A DNA stretch of 6,883 nucleotides, from the NCBI GenBank assembly GCA_024682015.1, contig JAIKZT010000086.1, positions 1 through 6,883 on the forward strand, in the 5' to 3' direction. The DNA is from Clostridia bacterium (GTDB taxonomy: Bacteria; Bacillota; Clostridia; Peptostreptococcales; Anaerovoracaceae). The stretch's first letter is position 1, and each line of letters begins with the position of its first letter. Both the position numbers and the translations under genes were made by a program. Positions 1-6,039 of the stretch are shown here, one piece after another. A model generated the notes under the pieces. The model was not told the origin of the DNA, searched no databases, and saw only the letters and a list, made by a program, of their open reading frames with translations.

Positions 1-678
1 GTGACCGCCATCGCAGGGCTCTCCGGCTGCGGCAAGAGCACGACGGCGGCTCTGATCATGAAGTTTTTTGACCCGCTGAAAGGCTCCCTCTACATCGACG
101 GCACGAATTACCTCGCCCTCACCCCCGAGGAACTGCGCAAACGCGTCATCATGGTGCCGCAGAGCGTATACGTCTTCTCGGGAACGCTGCGGGAAAACCT
201 GCTGGCAGCGGACCCGGATGCTTCAGACGAGGATCTGATGACCGCCCTGGAGGAGGTCAGCCTCGCGGACTGGGTGCGCAGCCAACCCCAGGGACTGGAC
301 GCGGACGTCGGCGATGCCGGCGCGAAGCTGTCCGGCGGCCAGCGGCAGAAGATCGGCATCGCGCGGGCCCTTCTGAAGAAAGCTGAATACATCATCTTCG
401 ACGAAGCGACGTCCTCCGTGGACGAAAAGAGCGAAAAGGAGATCTGGAAGTGCATCGCGGGGCTGGCCAAGACGCGCACGCTCCTCATCATTTCCCACCG
501 CCTGTCCACCATACGCGGGGCAGACCGCATCTACGTTCTGGAGGAAGGCCGGGTATCCCAGGCCGGCACACACGGCGAACTGATGGCGCAGGACGGCCTG
601 TATCGCCGGCTCACGCGCCAGCAGGAAGCGCTGGAACGCGGCATCGCCGCGGAGGAAGGAGGCGGACGCCATGCCTAG
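1..678 (+). CDS. ABC exporter half-transporter, C-terminal ATP-binding domain (5' partial)
   Basis: This is the nucleotide-binding domain of an ABC half-transporter, which hydrolyses ATP at the inner face of the membrane to drive export. The window opens inside the gene. The GTG at base 1 is most likely an internal valine, because it sits only five residues before the Walker A motif and a transmembrane domain should precede it. Visible residues show Walker A GLSGCGKST (6-14), the Q-loop glutamine (54), signature LSGGQ (110-114), Walker B IIFDE with catalytic Glu135, D-loop SSVD (138-141) and the switch histidine in SHR (166). All ATP-site elements are intact. The stop TAG lies 8 bases inside the next gene, another half-transporter, so the two are probably translationally coupled and form a heterodimer. 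The substrate cannot be read from this domain. A CydD-type role would fit the CydC-like partner, but that is inference. Confidence 0.93.
   Translation: MTAIAGLSGCGKSTTAALIMKFFDPLKGSLYIDGTNYLALTPEELRKRVIMVPQSVYVFSGTLRENLLAADPDASDEDLMTALEEVSLADWVRSQPQGLDADVGDAGAKLSGGQRQKIGIARALLKKAEYIIFDEATSSVDEKSEKEIWKCIAGLAKTRTLLIISHRLSTIRGADRIYVLEEGRVSQAGTHGELMAQDGLYRRLTRQQEALERGIAAEEGGGRHA
656..662 (+). promoter_or_regulatory. Ribosome binding site of the second half-transporter
   Basis: AAGGAGG lies 8 bases before the ATG at 671, inside the last codons of the upstream gene. This near-perfect Shine-Dalgarno match fixes the start of the CydC-like gene at 671 despite its 8-base overlap with the preceding reading frame. 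Confidence 0.8.
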
Positions 679-2374
679 AAACCGCTTCGCCTATTCCATT
701 CCGGAGATGACGAAAAGACTGCTGGCCATCGCCGGCACCATACGATGGCACTTGCTGGGCTCCGTGCTGGCGAGCGTCGCCGGAAACCTCGGCAATCTGG
801 GGCTCATGGGGTTCGGCGCCATGCTCATCCTGCGGGCCGGCGGGCTGGTTCCTGCGGAACGGGGAACCTTCTATACCGTCATGCTCATCCTCTCCGCCAT
901 CGCCGTTCCGGCCGGCCGCTACCTGGAGGGGCTCATTTCGCACATCGGCGCCTACACCATGCTGGCAGAGATGCGCATCACCTTCTACAAGGCGCTGCGA
1001 AGCCTTGCCCCGGCCTATCTCATGGACCGCCGCCAGGGCGACATCATGAACATCGCCGTCTCCGACATCGAGACGATCGAATTCTTCTTCGCGCACCTGC
1101 TCGGGCCGTTCTTCACGATCCTCATCCTGCCGATCGTTACGATCCTGCTGGCCGCGCATTATGCGGGACTGTATGTGCTGGCGATCCTGCCCGTCTACCT
1201 GGTCACGAGTTTCCTGCTGCCCGTCGTTTCCATGAAACTCGGGCGCGGCGTCGGCATGCGTTACCGGCAGGCGCTCGCGCAGGTGAAGGCGCTGGTCCTG
1301 GAGAGCGTCTACGGCATCCGCGACATCGAGATCTTCGGCTGCGCAAACGAACGGCTCGCGATGGTGGAGGACGCCAACCGGCAGGTGAACCGCGCAGCCC
1401 ACGGCCTTACGCTCCACCGCCAGGCGACGACTTCGGCGCCAACGTTCTTCGTCTACCTCACCCGCATCCTGATCCTGGCTGCGGCGTCTTCCCTCGCCGC
1501 TTCGGGCAAGGGTGACCCCGCGGGAACCGTGCTCATTTCGCTGGCGGCGGTCGCCACGTTCAGTTCGACGTTCTCGCTGAACTCCGTCATCACGAATCTC
1601 ATGCAGACCTATGCGGCAGCAGAACGGCTGTTCCTCATTGAGGACAGGCAGCCTTCCGTGACCGACCCCGCGCAGCCCGTCCCCTGCGGCCCCATCCGCA
1701 CCATCGATTTTGAAAACGTGCGCTTCCGCTATGCCGAGGACAGGCCATGGGTGCTGGATGGGTTCACCCTGCATCTGACGGCCGGCGAAAAGCTCGGCAT
1801 CGCGGGGGAGAGCGGCATCGGCAAATCGACCGTGCTGCGCCTGCTGCTGCGCTTCTGGGACCCGCAGGAAGGCCGCATCCTTCTCAATGGCATCGACATC
1901 CGCCGCATCGCCCTGTCCGAACTGCGCAGCCGCATCGCCGTGCTTGAACAGGACACGTTCCTCTTCGACGACACCATCGCCGCCAACATCGCCTTCGGAC
2001 GGCCGGATGCCACACAGGAAGAGATCGAGACGGCGGCGAAAGGAGCGGGGATCCATGACTTCATCCGCACGTTGCCGCAGGGCTACGAAACGCCCATGGG
2101 CCAGATGGCCGCCCGCCTGTCCGGCGGTGAACGTCAGCGCGTCGGCATCGCCCGCTGCCTGCTGGCCGCGCCCGACATGATCGCCATGGATGAACCGACG
2201 AGCAGCCTGGACGTCTTCCACGAAAAAGAACTGCTCGGCACACTGGCCGGGCAGTATCCCGATAAAACGATGCTGATCATATCTCACCGCATGTCGACGC
2301 TGAGCGTCTGCAGCCGCCTCGAGCGCATCGCGGGCGGCAAGCTTGCCGGACCCGGCGTCATGCCGCTTTCTTAA
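671..2374 (+). CDS. ABC transporter ATP-binding/permease protein, CydC-like
   Basis: This is a complete 567-residue ABC half-transporter with an N-terminal membrane domain fused to an ATPase domain. Hydrophobic segments lie at roughly 28-57, 66-90, 137-160, 162-187, 257-278 and 285-310, giving the six helices of a type IV exporter. The stretch RYLEGLISH (83-91) followed by LAEMRITFYKALRSLAPA resembles CydC, the subunit that with CydD exports cysteine and glutathione for cytochrome bd assembly. The ATPase domain has an aromatic A-loop residue (Tyr354), Walker A GESGIGKST (379-387), Gln427, signature LSGGE (483-487), Walker B MIAMDE with Glu508, SSLD (511-514) and His539. No catalytic residue is missing. 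The start is set by a strong ribosome binding site. It probably pairs with the upstream half-transporter. No cydAB genes are in the window and many CydC-like proteins have other or unknown cargo, so I do not assign the symbol. Its TAA overlaps the stop of the convergent mntP. Confidence 0.93.
   Translation: MPRNRFAYSIPEMTKRLLAIAGTIRWHLLGSVLASVAGNLGNLGLMGFGAMLILRAGGLVPAERGTFYTVMLILSAIAVPAGRYLEGLISHIGAYTMLAEMRITFYKALRSLAPAYLMDRRQGDIMNIAVSDIETIEFFFAHLLGPFFTILILPIVTILLAAHYAGLYVLAILPVYLVTSFLLPVVSMKLGRGVGMRYRQALAQVKALVLESVYGIRDIEIFGCANERLAMVEDANRQVNRAAHGLTLHRQATTSAPTFFVYLTRILILAAASSLAASGKGDPAGTVLISLAAVATFSSTFSLNSVITNLMQTYAAAERLFLIEDRQPSVTDPAQPVPCGPIRTIDFENVRFRYAEDRPWVLDGFTLHLTAGEKLGIAGESGIGKSTVLRLLLRFWDPQEGRILLNGIDIRRIALSELRSRIAVLEQDTFLFDDTIAANIAFGRPDATQEEIETAAKGAGIHDFIRTLPQGYETPMGQMAARLSGGERQRVGIARCLLAAPDMIAMDEPTSSLDVFHEKELLGTLAGQYPDKTMLIISHRMSTLSVCSRLERIAGGKLAGPGVMPLS
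2336..2371 (+). terminator. Weak hairpin candidate at the end of the ABC operon
   Basis: A perfect 12-base palindrome GGCAAGCTTGCC (2336-2347) is followed by a short stem CGGC-GTCAT-GCCG (2353-2365) and then CTTTCTT. Both lie within the last codons of the CydC-like gene. The stems are short and the T-run is interrupted, so this is at best a weak intrinsic terminator for the plus-strand operon. Nothing better is visible near the convergent junction, and read in the minus direction neither stem is followed by a T-run. Confidence 0.2.
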
Positions 2375-2982
2375 AAAACCCCTTTCACGAAGATCTCGAT
2401 CCCGATCGCGATCAGGATGATCCCGCCCACGAAGCCCGCTTTGCCCGCCAGTTTTTCACCAAGGCTTCTGCCCAGGCGCAGGCCGCCCAGGCAAATGGCC
2501 AGGGTCACCGCGCCGATGATGAGCGCCTCGCCCAGCGCCGCCTGCCAGGAGAGTTCCGCGATCGTAAAGCCTACGGACAGCGCGTCGATGGACGTGGCGA
2601 TGCCCTGCGCCACGAGCTCGCCGCCGCCCAGATCTCTGACGGCTGCTTCCCTTGCCTGCTCCGATTCGGCCTCCAGATCCGCCGGAACGGCCCGCTGAGC
2701 GACTTCCTCGGCGATCATGCGGCCGCCCAGAAACAGTAGCAGCACGAGCGCGATCCAGGGAACCGCCTTCTGAAACGAAGCGAACTTTTCCGCCACCGTA
2801 TGCACGCACAGCCAGCCGATCAGCGGCATCGCGATCTGAAAGAAACTGAACGTGCCTGCGATCTTCAGCATCCGCGGGCGCGACATGCCGGGCGATGCGA
2901 GGCCTGCGGCCACGGACACGGAAAAGGCGTCCATGGCGAGGGCAACGCCGAACAGTATGCTGTTGAGCAGAAATCCAAACAT
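2371..2982 (-). CDS. mntP: Manganese efflux pump MntP
   Basis: This small inner-membrane protein is of the MntP (formerly YebN) family, which exports Mn2+ and protects cells from manganese excess. From the ATG at 2982 it has 203 residues, slightly longer than the usual 180-190. It contains two related three-helix halves. The first carries AMDAFSVSVAAG (16-27) and the second ATSIDALSVGF (129-139), the paired Asp-containing motifs typical of the family. GGRMIAEE lies near residues 86-93, and a charged, Glu- and Arg-rich linker (about 94-118) separates the halves and accounts for the extra length. I prefer ATG 2982 because GGTGA precedes it by 5 bases and this places the MDAF motif as in known members. 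A GTG at 2991 would add three residues and overlap the upstream stop as GTGA. It is the last gene of its operon, and its own stop overlaps that of the convergent ABC gene. No manganese riboswitch space exists directly upstream. Confidence 0.92.
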   Translation of the reverse strand: MFGFLLNSILFGVALAMDAFSVSVAAGLASPGMSRPRMLKIAGTFSFFQIAMPLIGWLCVHTVAEKFASFQKAVPWIALVLLLFLGGRMIAEEVAQRAVPADLEAESEQAREAAVRDLGGGELVAQGIATSIDALSVGFTIAELSWQAALGEALIIGAVTLAICLGGLRLGRSLGEKLAGKAGFVGGIILIAIGIEIFVKGVF

Positions 2983-2987
2983 AGTTG

Positions 2988-2992
2988 TCACC
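2988..2992 (-). promoter_or_regulatory. Ribosome binding site of mntP, containing the upstream stop codon
   Basis: On the minus strand GGTGA ends 5 bases before ATG 2982 and pairs with the 3' part of the anti-Shine-Dalgarno (as in GGAGGTGA). The TGA within it is the stop codon of the VTT-domain gene, so ribosomes ending there would sit on the mntP initiation region. This suggests termination-reinitiation coupling. Confidence 0.5.
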
Positions 2993-3689
2993 GGTTGTGC
3001 CTGTAGACGAGATAGTTATACGTTGCTATGCCGACGACGCTCAGAACGCCGGTCGCCGCGAACACGCCGATCGCGAAGAGATAGCTCTGGTTGCCGAGGG
3101 CATTCCCGCCCACCGTGGACGTTACGATGGCGGGAAGGCGGCAGATCGTGCAGAGGATGATGAGCTTGTTGAGGTCGATGTCCGTAAGCCCGGCGAAATA
3201 GCAGAGCAGGTCTTTCGGCGTGCCGGGCAGCATGAAGATGACCGTGAACAGCAGCAGCCGCTTCGGAGAATAGTGCAGAAACTTCAGGTGTTCCCACTTT
3301 TCATCCGAAAAGAACAGCCGCACGATGCCTTTGCCGTACTTCCGCACGACGGCAAGGACGATGGCACTGCCGATGCCCTCCGCAAGGAAGCACAGCAGCG
3401 TGCCGCGAACCGCGCCGAACGCGTATCCGGCGGCCAGTTCCAGCGGCTCGCCCGGAATGACCGCCAAGAGGATCTGGATGACCGTCACCAGACAGTACAC
3501 GATCGATCCATAGGGCTGATGGGCCTCAAACCAGGCCCTTGCATAGGCCGGATCCGTCCCCATGCGTTTCAGGCTGTCGAAATAAACCACGCAAAAAGTC
3601 AGGCCCACGGCGACCATCAGGATGATGGCGGCCGCGGCCTTGACTCTTCTGTCTTTCTGTTTCTCTACTTCGCGGGGGTCCATTTCCAT
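2988..3689 (-). CDS. TVP38/TMEM64 family (VTT domain) inner-membrane protein
   Basis: This is a 233-residue polytopic membrane protein of the TVP38/TMEM64 branch of the DedA superfamily (VTT, formerly SNARE-associated, domain). A short, highly charged cytoplasmic N-terminus (1-17) leads into a hydrophobic helix (18-37). The two family signatures follow: IPGEPLELAAGYAFG (78-92) and FMLPGTPKDLLCYFAGLT (152-169), each with a Pro-Gly pair in a probable re-entrant segment. A conserved Arg-Leu-Pro lies at 184-186, with final helices near 204-228. DedA relatives have been linked to lipid flipping and membrane-potential maintenance, but the role of bacterial TVP38-like proteins is not settled and I assign none. 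The start at 3689 (or ATG 3683, two codons later) lies inside the end of xfp. No other start codon is available before the first helix, so the overlap is real. No clear Shine-Dalgarno is seen, suggesting coupling to xfp translation. Confidence 0.9.
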   Translation of the reverse strand: MEMDPREVEKQKDRRVKAAAAIILMVAVGLTFCVVYFDSLKRMGTDPAYARAWFEAHQPYGSIVYCLVTVIQILLAVIPGEPLELAAGYAFGAVRGTLLCFLAEGIGSAIVLAVVRKYGKGIVRLFFSDEKWEHLKFLHYSPKRLLLFTVIFMLPGTPKDLLCYFAGLTDIDLNKLIILCTICRLPAIVTSTVGGNALGNQSYLFAIGVFAATGVLSVVGIATYNYLVYRHNR

Positions 3690-6010
3690 CCGCGGATCTC
3701 GGGCAGGTCCTCGCCGTACTCGGCGATGTACTGCTTGTGCTCCACCAGCTTGTCCTTCATCATCTGGATGAGGTGGCTGTCGCGGTCACCGAGGTCGATG
3801 TGCAGCAGCGCCTGCATCGTCAGGCTGAAGCGGTCGATGCCGTTCTGCACGCGCATGTCGAAGGGCGTCGTGATCGTGCCTTCCTCCATGTAGCCGAACA
3901 CGTGGAAATTCTTGTTCGTGCGGCGATAGACGAGCTCGTGGATGAGCGTCGGATAACCGTGGAACGCGAAGATGACGGGCTTGTCCTTCGTGAACAGCGC
4001 GTCGTACTCCTGGTCGGACAGTCCGTGCGGGTGGATGCGGTCGCTCTGCAGGCGCATCAGGTCCACGACGTTGACGACGCGGATCTTCAGCTCGGGGAAC
4101 GCTTCGCGCAGGATGGTGACCGCGGCCAGCGTCTCCAGCGTGGGCGTATCGCCGCAGCAGGCCATGACGACGTCGGGTTCTTCGCCCTTGTCCGTGGAAG
4201 CCCACTGCCAGATGCCGATGCCCTGCGTGCAGTGCTTGATCGCCTGCTCCATCGTCAGCCACTGCGGCCGCGGATGCTTGGACGTGACCATGACGTTCAC
4301 GTAGTCGCGGCTTCTGATGCAGTGGTCGAAGCACTCCAGCAGGCAGTTGGCGTCGGGCGGCAGGTACATGCGCACGACGTCTGCCTTCTTGTTGGCTACG
4401 TGGTCCAGAAAGCCCGGATCCTGGTGGGTAAAGCCGTTGTGATCCTGCTGCCACACGTTGGAGGACAGGATGTAGTTGAGCGAGGCGATGGAAGCTCTCC
4501 AGGGCAGGTCCTTGCAGACCTTCAGCCACTTCGCGTGCTGGGAGAACATGGAGTCCACGATGCGGATGAACGCCTCATAACTGTGGAAAAAACCGTGCCG
4601 TCCGGTCAGCAGATAGCCTTCCAGCCAGCCTTCGCACATGTGCTCGGACAGCATGGAGTCCATGACCCTGCCATCCGGCGCGAGGAATTCGTCTCCCTCG
4701 ACGATCTCGGCGTTCCAGTCGCGGTTCGTCTCCTCAAATACCTTGTTCAGCCGGTTGGAAGCCGTCTCGTCCGGTCCGAAGATGCGGAAGTTCTTCGCTT
4801 CCTCGTTCAGTTTGAAGATGTCGCGCACGAAGCCGCCGAGCACCGTCATGTCCTGCGCCTCCACGGCGCCGGGCGCGGGCACGTCGAGCGCGTAATCCCG
4901 GAAATCGGGCAGGCGCAGTTCGCGCAGCAGCTTGCCGCCGTTGGCGTGGGGGTTCATGCCCATGCGGCGGTCGCCCTTCGGCGCGAAGGCCAGAAGGTCT
5001 TTCTTCGGCGTTCCGTCCTCCTCGAACAGCTGCTCGGGCTTATAGCTCTTCAGCCACGTTTCGAGCTGCGCGAGATGCTCGGGTTTATCCATGGCAATGG
5101 GCACCTGATGCGCGCGGAACGTGCCTTCGATGGGCTTGCCGTCCACTTCCTTCGGGCCGGTCCAGCCCTTCGGGGAACGGAAGACGATCATGGGCCAGGC
5201 GGGTCTCTTCTTCAGTTTGCCGGCCCTCGCCTTCTTCTGGATGGCCTTGATGTCCGCGATGCACGCGTCGAGCGCCTCGGCCATGGCAGGGTGCATCTTC
5301 TTCGGGTCATCCCCTTCGACGAAGTACGGCTTCCAACCGCAGCCCGCGAAGAAGTTCTCCAGTTCCTCGTGAGAGATGCGGGAGAAGATCGTCGGATTGG
5401 CGATCTTGAAGCCGTTCAGATGCAGGATGGGCAGCACCGCGCCGTCGCTGGCGGGATTCAGGAACTTGTTCGCGTGCCAGGACGTGGCGAGAGGCCCGGT
5501 CTCCGCCTCGCCGTCGCCCACGACGCAGGCCGCGATGAGGTCGGGGTTATCGAACACGGCGCCGAACGCGTGAGCCAAGCTGTAGCCCAGCTCACCGCCC
5601 TCGTTGATGGAGCCCGGCGTTTCGGGCGCCACGTGGCTGGCGATGCCGCCGGGGAAGGAGAACTGTTTGAACAGCTTCTTCATGCCCGCGGCGTCCCGCG
5701 TGATGTTCGGATACACCTCGGTGTAGGAGCCGTCCAGCCAGTTCTGCGCGACCATGGCGTTGCCGCCGTGTCCCGGGCCGGACAGGTAGATCATGTTCAG
5801 ATCGTACTCGTTGATGACGCGGTTCAGATGCGTGTAGATGAAGTTCTGCCCCGGCACGGTGCCCCAGTGGCCGACGATCTTCTTCTTGATCTGCTCCCGC
5901 TCCAGGGGCTTCTGCAGCAGGGGATTGTCCAGCAGGTACAGCTGACCCGCGGACAGGTAGTTGGCAGCTCTCCACCAGGCGTCGAGCTGCTTATACGTTT
6001 TTCTGTCCAT
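3665..6010 (-). CDS. xfp: Xylulose-5-phosphate/fructose-6-phosphate phosphoketolase
   Basis: This thiamine-diphosphate enzyme of the cytosol cleaves xylulose 5-phosphate with inorganic phosphate to acetyl phosphate and glyceraldehyde 3-phosphate, and in many members also fructose 6-phosphate to acetyl phosphate and erythrose 4-phosphate. At 781 residues it is full length (family about 780-830). Visible motifs in order are GHWGT (His48), GPGHGG (His81), SHVAPETPG (His126), the family signature EGGELGY (137-143), the cofactor and metal motif GDGE (165-168) with Asn199, RAHQVP (His301), LSEHMCEGW with Glu456 as the probable ThDP-activating glutamate, and DHNGFTHQDPG (His529). All active-site histidines I know from the Bifidobacterium enzyme have counterparts. 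The start is supported by GGAGAGGA just upstream. It lies 29 bases after the M20 gene, and its last 25 bases overlap the VTT gene. Acetate kinase and phosphotransacetylase are not adjacent. Whether fructose 6-phosphate is used cannot be told from sequence alone. Confidence 0.98.
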   Translation of the reverse strand: MDRKTYKQLDAWWRAANYLSAGQLYLLDNPLLQKPLEREQIKKKIVGHWGTVPGQNFIYTHLNRVINEYDLNMIYLSGPGHGGNAMVAQNWLDGSYTEVYPNITRDAAGMKKLFKQFSFPGGIASHVAPETPGSINEGGELGYSLAHAFGAVFDNPDLIAACVVGDGEAETGPLATSWHANKFLNPASDGAVLPILHLNGFKIANPTIFSRISHEELENFFAGCGWKPYFVEGDDPKKMHPAMAEALDACIADIKAIQKKARAGKLKKRPAWPMIVFRSPKGWTGPKEVDGKPIEGTFRAHQVPIAMDKPEHLAQLETWLKSYKPEQLFEEDGTPKKDLLAFAPKGDRRMGMNPHANGGKLLRELRLPDFRDYALDVPAPGAVEAQDMTVLGGFVRDIFKLNEEAKNFRIFGPDETASNRLNKVFEETNRDWNAEIVEGDEFLAPDGRVMDSMLSEHMCEGWLEGYLLTGRHGFFHSYEAFIRIVDSMFSQHAKWLKVCKDLPWRASIASLNYILSSNVWQQDHNGFTHQDPGFLDHVANKKADVVRMYLPPDANCLLECFDHCIRSRDYVNVMVTSKHPRPQWLTMEQAIKHCTQGIGIWQWASTDKGEEPDVVMACCGDTPTLETLAAVTILREAFPELKIRVVNVVDLMRLQSDRIHPHGLSDQEYDALFTKDKPVIFAFHGYPTLIHELVYRRTNKNFHVFGYMEEGTITTPFDMRVQNGIDRFSLTMQALLHIDLGDRDSHLIQMMKDKLVEHKQYIAEYGEDLPEIRGWKWTPAK

Positions 6011-6014
6011 AGTG

Positions 6015-6022
6015 TCCTCTCC
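6015..6022 (-). promoter_or_regulatory. Ribosome binding site of xfp
   Basis: On the minus strand GGAGAGGA ends 4 bases before the xfp ATG at 6010, with its GGAG core 8 bases away. It occupies the short gap after the M20 gene and gives xfp its own strong initiation site, in keeping with a highly expressed central-carbon enzyme. Confidence 0.75.
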
Positions 6023-6039
6023 GTTTACGCTTTGTTACG

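Noticed and set aside
1..3. GTG at base 1 as the true start of a stand-alone ATPase
   Set aside because: The Walker A motif begins at the sixth residue, leaving no room for the beta strands and A-loop that precede it, so the gene must begin before the window.
611..2287. A 558-codon open frame on the minus strand opposite the CydC-like gene
   Set aside because: It is a shadow of a well-supported ABC transporter gene. Its composition (Arg, Gly, Asp, Gln, His rich) lacks hydrophobic cores and it has no recognisable motif.
2396..2426. Cluster of GATC-containing repeats (GATCCCGATCGCGATC and neighbours)
   Set aside because: They fall in the last helix of MntP and follow from repeated Ile, Ala and Glu codons in a GC-rich gene; no array structure extends beyond it.
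2985..3893. A 302-codon plus-strand open frame opposite the VTT gene and the xfp end
   Set aside because: The minus-strand frame gives a coherent VTT membrane protein with both family signatures, while this frame gives low-complexity charged sequence without a domain.
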